DNA of 64,000 nt from Ptychodera flava (GCF_041260155.1 NC_091939.1:43496698-43560697), one strand, 5' to 3'. Shown: positions 1 through 11,410, counted from the stretch's first letter. Notes: generated by a model from the sequence alone, not told the origin. Numbers and translations: made by a program.

Positions 1-577
1 TATGTGCTCGTTTCAGGCCGCTTTGGCAAGGTTTAAGATAGTTTAGGTTGATTTTCACGGAACAAGAACTCGAGTTGTACACATTTACAAGCCATAGAGA
101 TTTTTCATTTGTTCCCTTACTGGATTGGGATACGAAATCCCCTTGTAAAATTAAAGCCAGTCAAAATTATTTTTGACTTTATTTGTACTTCCTCTACCCA
201 ATCAACATTTTGTCCTTTAAGGCAGTACAGACGTCACATTTTGTCAGTCTATTTTCCTTTGATAGAGAATAAAATTTAAAAAGAAATTTCTTCCATCTCT
301 GTATATAAGTTTTAGAGGACCACTTTTGTACAACAATGACAAAATTTAGCACCGCAGTTGCAAATATAGCTGTGCTTAGTTGTTTGATGTATTTCGTTCA
401 GATACTACTTTGGCCAAGAAACTATATCCTATTACTAGTTGCATTCAGTTTAGCCCTTACCCCAAAGTATTGTAACCTTGTAATTTATCATTACATGTTA
501 ATTTTTTGCACAAAAGTTTAAAAATACAACTTCTTCTACAAAAAGTTTTTAGCCAAATTAATCTAAAAGCGACTTAC

Positions 578-1140
578 AGGAGGAATGTTCACATGTGGGA
601 AATATTCACTCCATAAGCGGTAAAACTGTGAGCTGGACACCATTTTCAAGTCTGTTGACGGTACCAGGCTTCTGGCTGCCTCTTCTTGTTGAAAAGTTAC
701 GTAGACAGCAGTCTTGGTGAGGAATGATGGTAAGTGGATTCTGAAAACATCAGGAAGCTTATCGCCAGTACGTTCAAAAAAAACCTCATCCAAGCCAGGG
801 CTCCTGAAGTCTCAACAGATTAATTGCCAACGACGTTTTTGACTACTTGAACTGAGATTGATGACAAGTATCACTTTTGAAGGTGCTTGAACACGTCAAA
901 ATGTTCTGTCAGCTATCCCGTGTATATTTCACCAAGCTGTCTGGCAAACTTCAGTACCTCGGATGAGGAACAAAACTGATCCATCTGCTCCTGTATTACT
1001 CTTCAACATATCAAGGATGTACTGTTCCTTAGCATGTACCTTATCTGGCACTTTGTACAGTTGTTTGACAACTTGACAAGGATGAATTCTTGGATATCTA
1101 TCAGATCTGGTATACAGTGTCTATCACATCTGCAGAATGC
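578..1140 (-). pseudogene. Decayed repeat-encoded protein of unknown family
   Basis: Reading the minus strand from about 1140 downward gives a continuous protein-like frame containing YPRIHPCQVV and SVLFLIRGTEVCQTAW. It is then broken by an in-frame TGA just before NIHGIADRTF, shifts frame, and resumes at about 800 with RTGDKLPDVFRIHLPSFLTK and FYRLWSEYFPHVNIPP. It stops at a strong donor (CCT followed by GTAAGT) at 578/577. The frames line up as one polypeptide with at least one stop and one frameshift. I have an impression of a family of uncharacterised, repeat-like metazoan proteins in which an 'HGI...F' block precedes a 'GD.lP....i.LP..lTK' block, but I cannot name it. The function is unknown. 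It is probably a dead transposon-type gene rather than a host gene. Confidence 0.45.
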
Positions 1141-1554
1141 TTTGTTGAAAGCTGTAGGTAGCTGAGTGTATTATGTATATGTAGCAGTCTAGTTGGCCTT
1201 GTTTAAAGATATAGATCACATTGTTTGTACTCAAATGAGATGCCACATAACCATAGATCATGACCTGTTAATCTCAAATTTTGTACTTGGAAACTCAAAG
1301 TGTTGTAATAATATTTATTTGTAATAATGCATGATAATTATCTCTTTAAAGTCATGTGAACTGTTTCTGTAACAAGAAACCCAGTCTAAAGGAAAAAAAA
1401 GAAATTGAAAAGACTGAAAGTACAGAGTAAACAGAATATTGAACTGAAACAACCCCATATTTATTGGAACTTGGAAGTTTTTTTTGTGTCCATCATCTGT
1501 CCTGCCTTCCTTTTCCTACGGAGATTAGAGAAAAAATGAATGGGTTGCCCTTAC

Positions 1555-1657
1555 CACCTCGTATCAATGTCAGCTGCATCGGTTCCAACTTGTACGACGT
1601 GTCCACCTGCAGCATCATCAGCTGCAATGTTTCTGTCTCTAAAGGCATCTCCATCTG
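1555..1657 (-). CDS. Candidate internal exon, unknown protein
   Basis: On the minus strand a TTTTAG acceptor at 1658 is followed by an open frame reading GDAFRDRNIAADDAAGGHVV and then ending at GAGGTG with the donor GTAAGG (1554 downward). The segment is markedly richer in GC than its AT-rich flanks, and it carries good splice signals at both ends. It lies upstream, on the same strand, of the decayed frame at 578-1140 and may belong to the same transcription unit. No domain is recognised. Confidence 0.3.
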
Positions 1658-1859
1658 CTAAAAGATGAGACAATAAAAGGGGAGTTGTCATGATATGAAA
1701 ATTAAGTAACCTACTTCATATGTATGAGCTACTCAATGTACATGATATCTGATTGTGTAACTTGATAATCACTTGAATAAAGTTAATTAATCTTAGAAGT
1801 AACATCTTCGGACTCTCTCTCTACTGTATAACTAAAAAAGACAGAGTGTGGCTTGGTAG

Positions 1860-4010
1860 AGTCGAACAAAGGTTAGATTATAGACCAATTATGCAAATTA
1901 AAGAATTTTGGCTCTATTTTGCATCTGCATATCGTCAATTTTCGTGAAGCAGAGGTAATCAGCTTTCAAGTGACGTATAATGTGGCTGTATGATGTAGTG
2001 GTATGTGTTAAAATTATTAAAATATCGTTATTCAAAAGGGGAAAATATATTTTTCGATATAATAATGAAAAAAATTCAATAAAATCATTTTAATATCTCT
2101 TTTGGGTATCTATTTTGTATCCTACATGCAAATACCTTTCATTTGATATATCACTCGATAGTTTAAAGTATGCTTAGAGTAGTTAGTAAATTCCTAATTT
2201 TATATCACATTCTTCTGTAATTTCCGTACCATGTGAATTATGCAATTTGGGAGCTACGGCCGTACTTGACAGCTCAACATTGTCAATTTTCTTGAAGTAC
2301 AGATAATAAGCTTTCAAATGACGTATGATGTGGCTGTATGATGTGGCTGAATGTATTGATTTTTTAAAAATATTGTTATTCAAAATTGGCAAATATTTTT
2401 TCAATATAAATATGATAATATTTTAGTGAATTCAATTTAAGGTGGTTGGAAAGGCTATTTTTGCACCAATTCTTTTCTCAGAGTTAATGTCAAATTTCAA
2501 GTGTTAGAATCAAGATATTTAGTTAAGATTTTCAGAATAACTCCCTTAGTTAATATTTTCTCCAAAGAATATAAAAATTGTATATTTGCAGCCATGATTT
2601 TGAAATATGACACCAGTAAATATTAAAATTTAATTTTTCATATTTTTTTTACATATTTGAATTTAATAATAATTGGATAGTATTAATATTACCAAATTAG
2701 TTATAAATATGTTGACACTATTTATTGTAAGATTTGTACGGCAGGATTTGTAAATAAAATTTGTTTTTATGATTTTACATGGGTTTATATATCAAAAAAT
2801 TATTAAAAATTCTTTCAAATTTCAAAATGTGATTTTCAAAAAGTACTTCAAATACAGGAAACTGTGCCGTACAAATCTTATCTGTAACCTTGTTAATAGG
2901 CTGTAAAATTCCATGTCCATATCTCATTTCAAAGTTGGATTAAATTGGTATACAATTATGTAGGAAAACTGTTATTCTGTCAAAAATGTTGAAAACAAGC
3001 CATATTTGCACCCCTCGTTTGAAGTCATAGACCAGTTTTTTTGGTTAATCTCACTTTTGACACCTCTTTGACACTCAAAGAATCTAAAAATGCATTTACA
3101 ATAGCAGTCACTCACTCTGAATGCCAGCACCGCCTTGTCAAACTTTCCTGAAAAACAGCAAATAATGACTTTCCCTTTTCAAACATTTTATTAAAAGCTA
3201 GGGGACCTCTACCATAGTTAATACACTAAGGACTCCCCAACTTCTTCATATTTGGTCAGTTTTTCAGAAGTTTTAACAGGCTATAACTCTGCAATGCCTT
3301 TATGCCCAAATGTCTAGTTTTTTTTATTCCACAGAGAATGTTGACTACTTTTATATTTTAATAGTTTTGTTGAAATTTATAACTGACGCTCTAGCCTTTC
3401 CAACCACCTTAAATATGTCTTTGGATATAAAAGCTGTATTCTACATGCAAATATCTTTCATTTGATATATCACTCGATAGTTTACAAGTATGTTTAGAGT
3501 AGTTAACAATAAATTTCTGATTTAACATCGCATTTATGCAAATTGGGTACCCATGTACATTATGCAAATTAGGGGCTATGACCCTACTTGACAGCTCAAC
3601 ATTGTGCATTTTCATGAAGAAGAGATAATAAGCTTTTAAATGACGAATGGTGTGGCTGTATGATGTGGCTGCATGTGTTAAAATTATTAAAATATTGTTA
3701 TTCAAAAGGGGAAAATAATTTTTCATAATAAATATGGAAATATTTCAGTGAAATCAATCTCTTTGGATATCCATGTTGTATTCTACATGCAAATACCTTT
3801 CATTTGATATATCACTCGGTAGTTTAAAAGTATGTTTAGAGTAGTCAACCATGAAATTTCTAATTTTATATCGCATTTATGCAAATTGGATACCCGTTTG
3901 AATTATGCAAATTAGGGGAGATGGCCCTACATGGCAGCTCCACATCGTCAATTTTCTTGAAGTAGAGATAATAAGCTTTCAAATGACATATGATGTGGCC
4001 GTATGTAAGA
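1860..4010. repeat. Tandem array, ~347-bp unit, four copies, interrupted by a TTAA element
   Basis: The anchor ATTATGCAAATT recurs at 1888, 2237, 3559 and 3902. The spacings are 349, 350 (after removing the 968-bp insertion and one TTAA) and 343 bp. Units also share AATAAGCTTTCAAATGACG, TGTGGCTGTATGATGTGGCT and CTTTCATTTGATATATCACT. The last copy is truncated near 4010. The minus-strand open frames in different units resemble one another only because the DNA is repeated. I do not regard them as genes. Confidence 0.85.
2437..3412. mobile_element. Non-autonomous DNA transposon with TTAA duplication and 17-bp inverted ends
   Basis: The element body is 2441-3408 (968 bp). It begins GGTGGTTGGAAAGGCTA and ends with the exact reverse complement. 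TTAA lies directly outside both ends (2437-2440 and 3409-3412). It interrupts one unit of the 347-bp tandem array, and removing it plus one TTAA restores the unit length, which confirms the boundaries. There is no long open frame. TTAA duplication is typical of the piggyBac superfamily. The termini do not match those of the piggyBac at 31.2-33.9 kb, so it would need a different donor transposase. Confidence 0.85.
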
Positions 4011-4657
4011 TGGGTACATTAAGTGTGAAAAATAGGTGTGTCTGCCGCTCGCCTATATTGCCTACGAAACATAACACCAATAGTTGTAATTATGACACCG
4101 ATGACAACTGAATGTTACAGATCACTCAACATATAAAAGTATAAAAACTGTAAAAACGATTTCGGGATTACTATTTCCTGTGGTGCACAATTCCTGTTAT
4201 TTGTTCAACGCTGTCTTCATAATAAGTAACACAAATAGGTAATGTACATATAATTTTTACAAATTTACTTACCAGTGGGATTCACCAACTTTGGTATCAG
4301 CTTTCTGAGGGTCCTCACATTATATTGATTTACACTGGCTGTAGGAATTGTCAATGATTCTGCATCAGGAAATAGTAAAAGAAACTTGTTTCTTAGGACA
4401 TGGAACAACTTAACAATACCGGGTATACCTTACAAACTTGCAAACTTATTTAAGAGTAATCTGTCATGCAGTTATTCAATTTTTAGACTTTGACAAGTTT
4501 CATATATTTGAAGCTCATTTGCATACTTCTGATACCGGTAATAACAAATTACACTGAACAAAATCCAATCTTCAGTCCCAAGTGCATCTGCACACAAAAT
4601 ACCATGATAACAGCTGTAGTGTTTATAACTTCATCCGCTAAAAAAATCCCAATTAAG

Positions 4658-4698
<41 letters not shown>

Positions 4699-5240
4699 CT
4701 TCTAATCCTCGCGCGTGTCAATTCAGACCACCGTATCGACTGTTTTTCTGCTCATGAGAAAATAAAATAGGAATAACTTGCAAAAATATGCAACAATAGT
4801 GCATTGTACAGTGCTGTATAAAACAGAGCAGTAAACAAAATAACTGACACTAACATTCCATTCAGAACTGTACACATATATCACTGTTATGTTAAGCTGT
4901 CAAAACTGTGCATTGCTGCACTAAAAGTCAAACCATGGCACAGAACTGTTGCTATACAAAAATACTAAAGCAACACTGCTGCACATTTATGTCTATGCAT
5001 GTTGTTCTCATGTTTGTTCACGTTGCAGTGGTTGAAGATTAAAAAAAATTAAAGAAAAAAAACCACGTCACAGCATCATTTTTGCAATATGTCTAGGATG
5101 AGAAACAAACTTTCTATTTTTCTTGGCCTAAGCACACATTAGTGAATGTTCTCCCAAGAGCAATTATAGAGTTGTGGCCACTACTCTATATATTTTCTGT
5201 AAACAATAGAAACTCAATACAATAACAATTACATCTCTTG
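4011..5240. other. No gene seen; 35-base A run
   Basis: This is AT-rich sequence with no supported exon. A pure run of 35 A lies at 4660-4694. It could be the tail of a retroposed sequence on the plus strand, but I see no target duplication. Confidence 0.5.
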
Positions 5241-5248
5241 TTTTGAAA

Positions 5249-5735
5249 TTAGGCACAGATCTATCAGAAAATCATGGAGAGAACACTCTTGGTATAACAA
5301 TTGTTAGCTAAAATGCCAGTTAATACACTTGGCATAATTGATATTAATTCACCTCACATGACTTTGTATAAAAGATGAATAAAGACTGGCATTTAAATAC
5401 GGCTAGTTTTCAATCGGATTCGAACCCACAACATACGGCATCAGTCGCCTAGCTGAGAGGCCATAGACAGAACCGCTCGGCTAAATCTCCACTCCCAAAA
5501 AAGAGTGGTTCAATAGCCGGCTAAGTTGTTACATTTTTCTGACTGAGACCGCTCAACACGTTGTATACTATGTAACAACTATGTAATATTATAATTAGGC
5601 GCACATCTATCAAAAAATCATGGGGAGAACACTCCTGGTATAAAAAATGTTAGCTAAAAACGCCACTTAATACACTTTGCATAGTTTATATTAATTCACC
5701 TCACATGACCTTGCATTATATGTAATATTGTTGAC
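5249..5735. repeat. Direct repeat pair of ~135 bp flanking tRNA-like DNA
   Basis: About 135 bp starting at 5249 (GATCTATCAGAAAATCATGG, later TATTAATTCACCTCACATGA) recurs from 5593 with roughly 90 percent identity, 344 bp away. The interval holds a tRNA-like sequence. The arrangement fits a tandemly duplicated short element. Confidence 0.7.
5412..5493 (-). tRNA. tRNA-derived sequence (SINE head or tRNA pseudogene, Leu-like)
   Basis: The minus strand carries an A-box-like TAGCCGAGCGGTT (5471-5483) and a perfect B box GGTTCGAATCC (5416-5426), with a TAG-type anticodon-loop region between them. The spacing and long variable region resemble a class II tRNA (leucine or serine). The acceptor stem does not pair and the T stem has a mismatch, so it is not a working tRNA. 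It is most likely the promoter head of a SINE or a degenerate tRNA copy. Confidence 0.5.
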
Positions 5736-5739
5736 ATTA

Positions 5740-7055
5740 GGGAGCAGGAGTCTAGTAATTAACTAAATGAGCATAACTTACCCTAATTTTGCAGGCCAGA
5801 TGGCGCTGGCAATTCTCTTGCCATGGCCACTTTTTTGAAATGCTGTATTATTTGGGGATTTTCTGCAAACTCAGCCATGTGACTTGCCCCTGTATATGAT
5901 ATGTATACTTACTCAAAGCAACATCTGAAAGGCTCTTATATAGTAAGCATAATATTCATCTCAAGAACTATTTGGTCATCAATGTAATTTCTTATAAAAT
6001 TTTGCATCGAAATTGCAGCCTGGTGCCCATATTGGATCATATCACGAAATAAATTGACATGTATCTGTTTGCCACATTACTCTCTCTTTATGCTAAGTTT
6101 GAAAAAATAGTGACAACATCACTGTTCGCTCCCATATAGTTATCAAAACAAGTCAACAATTGTATGAAACATGGACATACATATACAGACAGACTGACAT
6201 ACACAGACTGGCACAGAGTGATGACATTGACCCCAAGTGTGCCTTGGCCCATGGAAAGTGATAAAGATATAACAACAGCTGAATGTAATGATAAAATAGT
6301 GAAGTATACGCCTATACAGGCACTGAGAGTGAATATGTTACAGCAATTTGATTAGTTTATTTTCCTTTTCTACTTCTGTGATAAGGGAATCTTTAAGACA
6401 ATCAATCTGCAAGGCAGTATATGTATTGAGAAATAATATGTTATCTTTTACAAGCACACAGTAAACTGTTCTTGATTTTTCATTTACAATATTTGACATA
6501 GACTGAAATACATAACATGCAACCAATGTTTACACTTTGCCCATACACCAGATACATGGAGAAATTTCAACATACAATCATCAACTCAGAAACCCTACAG
6601 GATAAAGTAAACATTGTTCTTCCAGAACAGCTGGTGCATCCACATCTGGAACAACTAACAAACTAAACCAATTACATACACAAGGATGATGACACAAGAG
6701 ATAAAGTTAAACTGTGGTGAACTTGACTATTCCTTTCAAATCCTTACCTAACTTGACATCTTAAACTAAATACACTGCATGATAATTGCGCACAAAAATA
6801 CATCGGGTGGACCATTGATAAGGGAGGGTGTCTGGAAGATCGATGAGGTACATTATCTTTTTTATCGATCCATAATTCTTTTTTTCCCCACTCTCCCACC
6901 TTTTCTTTTAATCAAACCTACTCTGGCTGAATTTTTTATCGGCATTTGTTTGGAATTTTTTCAAAATCTGCCAGGATTTTTTTACAGCATTTCAACACCA
7001 AATACAGTTTACCATATCAAATGCTTACTAAATCACCACATTATATACTCTTAGT
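5740..7055. other. No gene seen; scattered repeat fragments
   Basis: This holds a fragment of the 'CATATTGGATC..ATCAC' repeat family near 6020-6060, a short CATA-rich stretch near 6170-6220, and otherwise unannotated AT-rich DNA. The short open frames show no recognisable domain. Confidence 0.4.
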
Positions 7056-7059
7056 TCCA

Positions 7060-8135
7060 GTAGATATAAAATTACCCAAAAAAAATCTTAAAAATACAAA
7101 ATGAAAGATATCCCAGTAAAAGTGACAGTTTCGCAAAGTTGCCCCAAAAATTCAAAATTCCGGATTTCAACTTAATTTCAATATATCTTATTAACAAAAC
7201 CAGAAAAACCTGTTTACTAAATATCAAAGCAATCAGACAGGTAAATTTTGAGAAACAAATTTTTTGACCAAAAATGAGAAAAATTGCCCCCCAAAATACA
7301 AAATTGCAGATTTCATCCTACTTTTGAATATATCTAATTAACATAAACCCTAGGAACCTGTACACTAGATATCAAAGCTACCAGATCAGAATGAAGTTTT
7401 AGGAGAAAAATTTTTGTACCAAAAAAGGCAAAAATTGCCCCCAAAATAAAAAAAATGGCCAGTTTCAACATACCTTCAATGCATTATATTGAGATTAATC
7501 TTAGATACCTGTATACCAAATATCAAAGCTATCAAATCAGTAGTTTTTGGATAAAAAAATTTTTTATCAAAAATTGGGAAAATTGCCCCAAAATTACAAA
7601 TATGACAATATCAATACAATTTGTACAAGCATGACTGAGGCCATCCTGAGGAACATGAATATAAAGTTTCATAGCAAGCAGACGAGCGATACCAGAGAAC
7701 AAGATTTTTTTACTCAAAACGGAAAAAATACCCTAAAAATACAAACATGAAAATTTCATCCCAATTTTTGCACACATAATTTAGAATACCTAAAGAAATC
7801 TGCATACCAAGTTTCAACCAAATCTGACCAATGCTTACTGAGTTTTAGCCATTTGCAGGATTTTTCCTTTTTTTCCCCTCATTTGCATATTTTTGGCACT
7901 GATTTGTTCATTTGAACAAATTCACATCTCCACCCCTGGGTGCACCTGTACACCAAATACTAAGACAGTAGATGCTACGGTTTAGGACTTTTTGACGTGG
8001 ACGGACATACATACGGTACATACATACATACATACATACATACATACATACACACATACATACAGACGACATTTTTCAACCTTATACGAATACCTCCCAT
8101 TTGCATATATACATAATATGCATATATGGGAGCTA
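7060..8135 (-). mobile_element. Non-autonomous element family A, full-length-like copy
   Basis: The segment contains several imperfect ~170-190 bp units (ACC..GGTA-type phrases such as TACCAAATATCAAAGC, with AAAAATTGCCCC). These are followed by TTCATTTGAACAAATTCACA, GACGTGGACGGACATACATA and a (CATA)n tract at about 8012-8062. It ends with a hairpin at about 8092-8132 (CTCCCATTTGCATATA and its near-complement GCATATATGGGAG). The order read on the minus strand is hairpin, microsatellite, AT-rich body. The same plan recurs at 12.24 kb in the opposite orientation. No coding capacity. Confidence 0.6.
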
Positions 8136-8141
8136 ATTATA

Positions 8142-8244
8142 ATATAATATTATATGACAAAACAATTTCTTTTTGGCAAATATATTCAGAATATAATATT
8201 ATATGGCAAAACAATTTCTTTTTGGCAAATATATTCAGAATATA
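8142..8244. repeat. Tandem duplication, 49-bp unit
   Basis: ATATAATATTATATG followed by CAAAACAATTTCTTTTTGGC occurs twice, at 8142 and 8191, with one base differing. It is a simple local duplication next to the terminal hairpin of element A. Confidence 0.8.
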
Positions 8245-8486
8245 ATCAGAAATAGCTTGAGGCTGACAATATTTTGATCATTTCACTCTGTCCATCATAT
8301 CATCTGCAGATATCTTGATTGTTGAACTGGGATATCAATATACCGTGGCTATGCACCTGTGGATGGGCAGAGTGCAATTTATGTCCCAAGGCTTTGTCTG
8401 TGGAGACTAAGATTCTGATGCAAAGATTTAGAACTATCAACAGCATGTGTGTTAGTGATATAAGTAACTTTTCAACTTACACGTAC

Positions 8487-8640
8487 TTGCTGTATATTTT
8501 TGGCAGCTCCCTTTGGATGAGCACGAACAGTTGTTTTCTTCAATAATCTCCTCTTGAGTTTCCAATTTGGGTGACAAAAATTCAACTTATTAGGATTGTG
8601 TGCCTCCACTGCTTTATGGAATTTCCACATTTTGAATAAT
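8487..8640 (-). CDS. Candidate internal exon, basic protein of unknown family
   Basis: On the minus strand an acceptor (TTGATAACAG, AG at 8642-8641) precedes an open frame. It reads LFKMWKFHKAVEAHNPNKLN, then NWKLKRRLLKKTTVRAHPKG, and ends at CAGCAA with donor GTACGT (8486 downward). The sequence is lysine- and arginine-rich with no stop and good splice signals. It lies just outside the 183-bp satellite. No domain is recognised. It could belong to a minus-strand gene continuing toward lower coordinates. Confidence 0.4.
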
Positions 8641-8679
8641 CTGTTATCAAAAGACAAATTATAACAAAAACAAAATTGG

Positions 8680-9725
8680 CAAATGTGTTGTTGATCTGGT
8701 GAAATAAATGTATGCACTTCGTTTTGGTGATTCTGTGGTTGTTTTGTGTTTTCATATGTTTTGAAACTCCTCACTTGGTCCTTAGTCACAAAAAAATGTG
8801 ACCAAGGACCAGGATGGTACATTTTAGACAAAAGGTGAGAAATGCATGAGTTGATTAGAGTGTAAATATGTTGTTGAACTGGTAAAAGAAATGTTTGCGC
8901 TTGGGTTTGGTGATTCTGTGATTATTTTGTGTCTAAATATTATTTGAAAATCCCCACTTGGTCCTTAGTCACAAAAAATGTGACCAAGGACCAAGCTGGT
9001 ACATTTAAGACAAAAGGTGTGAACTGCATGAGTTGATTAGAGTGTAAATATGTTGTTGATCTGGTAAAATAAATGTATGCACTTGGTTTTGGTGATTCTG
9101 TGATTGTTTTGTATTTTCAAATGATATGAAAATCCCCACTTGGTCCTTAGTCACAAAAAATGTGACCAAGGACCAGGATGGTACATTTTAGAAAAAAAGG
9201 TGTGAATTGTATGAGTTGATTAGAGTGTAAATATGTTGTTGATCTGGTAAAATAAATGTATGCACTTGGTTTTGGTGATTCAGTGGTTATTTTGTATTTT
9301 CAAAGGATATGAAAATCCCCACTTGGTTCTTATTTGTCACAAAAAAATGTGACCGAGGACCAAGCTGGTACATTTTAGACAAAAGGTGTAAACTGTATGA
9401 GTTGATTAGAGTGTAAATATGTTGTTGATCTGGTAAAATAAATGTATGCACTTGGTTTTGGTGATTCTGTGGTTGTTTTGTGTCTAAATATTATTTGAAA
9501 ATCCCCCCTTGGTCCTTAGTCACACAGAAAATGTGACCAAGGACCAAGCTGGTACATTTTAGACAAAAGGTGTGAACTGTATAAGTTGATTAGAGTGTAA
9601 ATATGTTGTTGATCTGGTAAAATAAATGTATGCACTTGGGTTTGGTGATTCTGTGGTTGTTTTGTGTCTAAACATGATTTGAAAATCCTAATAAATTGGT
9701 CATTAGTCACACAAAATGGTACACC
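8680..9725. repeat. Satellite-like array, ~183-bp unit with an internal hairpin, ~5.6 copies
   Basis: Phrases such as GTTGATCTGGTAAAATAAATG, TGGTTTTGGTGATTCTGTGG and GGTACATTTTAGACAAAAGG recur at about 183-bp spacing. Every unit carries a near-perfect hairpin: CTTGGTCCTTAGTCACA, a 4-7 base A-rich loop, then TGTGACCAAGGACCAAG (one mismatch in a 17-bp stem). The last copy decays near 9716. Minus-strand open frames inside the array are repeat artefacts. Confidence 0.88.
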
Positions 9726-10555
9726 TTAGTCTAGAGCCTGGGGTACGTGTCACTTTTCTCCGTTTGTAATATGAAATATACCAAAAGTATTGAAGTCGGT
9801 CAATAACAATCACAATTTAAAGATTTAGGGTGGATACAGCACACTGTCTTAGTGACAAATATCTCGTGAAAGCAAGAACTGTGAGAGTGTTACCTTAATA
9901 TCGTATGGGATGCCTCCGTCTCTCTCCCTCCTCAATGATGCTTTACTGAATGGTACAGTCCGTGAAAGAGGCTGAAATGGGGTCACGAACTGTTCCTTAA
10001 CACTTGGTCAGTACACATATTATGTGATGCCCCATTCCTCGCAAATCTTAGCGTAATCAACCACAGTCTCTTGACGGGTAGCGCTGAGCTGTTGCCGTTA
10101 AGAGGCGCGTGGTTTACGATGATTTAAATAAGCCATACTTAGTCTAAGCATTCCCAGATCTTGAGCAGTCTTAAAATACACATATTTCGAGAAAATAATA
10201 AATAACTGAACAATCCATGTCAATTTTAAACTTTCTGAATCCAGCACATTGAAGCATGGCAGTGTTGAAAATCTCGGAAAATTCGAGAAAGTCCACTCGG
10301 ACACACCAGTCGAAATGCATATGACCTAATAATTATGTGAACAAATAATCGCGTGAAATACAACAGAAACGGCAACTTACCGGTAATTTGTCAGTTTCGG
10401 AACGAAAATAATCCTTCCAATGGTGTTTTAAACTGGAAAAGAGAGATTTTCTGTATCGGGAAAAAAACTTAATGACTACGGGCTAATATGTGGGGCGCTG
10501 TTCATTTGAAAAGATTTTATGGCAAATGCATGTAAATTTGCTAGGCTGAGATCAG
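9726..10555. other. No gene seen
   Basis: This stretch is more GC-balanced than its surroundings and contains no exon with convincing splice sites. Short open frames near 10098-10304 show no domain. Confidence 0.4.
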
Positions 10556-10559
10556 AGTG

Positions 10560-11064
10560 ACAGCCATTTTTTATCGAATCATTACAAAAATTGGCATGCA
10601 TATAGGGTGATAGGGATTAATATATGTACCAACTTTCAATGCAATCGCGCCCAGCATCGCTGAGAAATTTACGTGAATGAACGCACAGTCGTCAAATATA
10701 GGAAACAAAACGCCGCCAGGCAGCCATTTTAGACCGGATCAAAACGAAAATCATGTGCATATGTATAACATATAGAGTAATCTATGTACCAAATTTGAAT
10801 GGAATCGCTTTTAGCATATTACTGAGAAATTTGCATGAATGTACACACCGACATCAAATACAGGAAAGAAAATGGCCACCAGACGGCCATATTGGATCAG
10901 ATCGTAAAACAAATCGACATGCATATATGTATGGCATAGATAATAATCCTTGTACCAAGTTTGAACAAAATTGCTCCAGGCATCTCTGAGATATCTGCGT
11001 GAACGGACGCACGCACGGACATGACCAAACCTATAAGTCCCCCCGGACGGTGTCCGTGGGGACT
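10560..11064. repeat. Tandem ~164-bp units ending in a terminal hairpin (family E)
   Basis: Three units begin near 10563, 10727 and 10890 (CAGCCATTTT, CGGCCATATTGGATC and similar, each followed by TGTACCAA.TTTGAA). They are followed by ACGGACGCACGCACGGACAT and a hairpin at about 11034-11064: AGTCCCC, inner GGAC/GTCC, then GGGGACT. Related units without the hairpin occur near 6.0, 59.4-59.75 and 62.7-62.95 kb. The hairpin end directly precedes a Helitron helicase relic. Confidence 0.65.
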
Positions 11065-11071
11065 AATAAGA

Positions 11072-11410
11072 TATTTGTTGGTGTGTCAATAGTCTCTGTA
11101 GGTGATATGTTGCAACTCAAACCTGTCATGGATGGATGGATTTTTAAAGATCTATACCAGGGATATGGCCCTTTACCAATAAACCTCTGGAAAAAGTACT
11201 TTACAGAGCATGAACTGACAGATATTATGTGACAGAAAGATGATAAACATTTTGCAGAATTACTTAATCATCTCAGAGTTGGCCCATATACACAAGAAGA
11301 TATAAACCTACTTCAGCAAAAGGCTGACGAATTTTCTGGTCAAGCAGATCAATGTGAAAATGCAATTCACTTGTATACTACAATTGTAAATGTTGAAAAA
11401 CACAATGAAG
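11072..11410 (+). pseudogene. Helitron (Helentron) helicase relic 1
   Basis: Translation from about 11072 gives VSIVSVGDMLQLKPVMDGWI and then NLWKKYFTEHELTDIM, an in-frame TGA, then QKDDKHFAELLNHLR. This is collinear with the PIF1-like helicase of the larger element (22.0-22.3 kb), where the same block reads LKPVMDGWIFSDLTREYGPL. It keeps the helicase segment after the Walker B region only. The sequence is truncated upstream by the hairpin end of repeat family E and decays after about 11410. Confidence 0.75.

Noticed and set aside
2183..3726. Minus-strand open frames at 2183-2404 and 3409-3726 with similar proteins (SATSYSH.IRHLKAYYL...)
   Set aside because: Their similarity follows from the 347-bp tandem DNA repeat, they have no start context or domain, and one crosses the border of the inserted element.
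5412..5493. Functional tRNA-Leu gene
   Set aside because: The acceptor stem does not pair and the T stem is mismatched.
9516..9710. Minus-strand open frame inside the 183-bp satellite
   Set aside because: It is repeat sequence read as protein, with the same artefact in other units.
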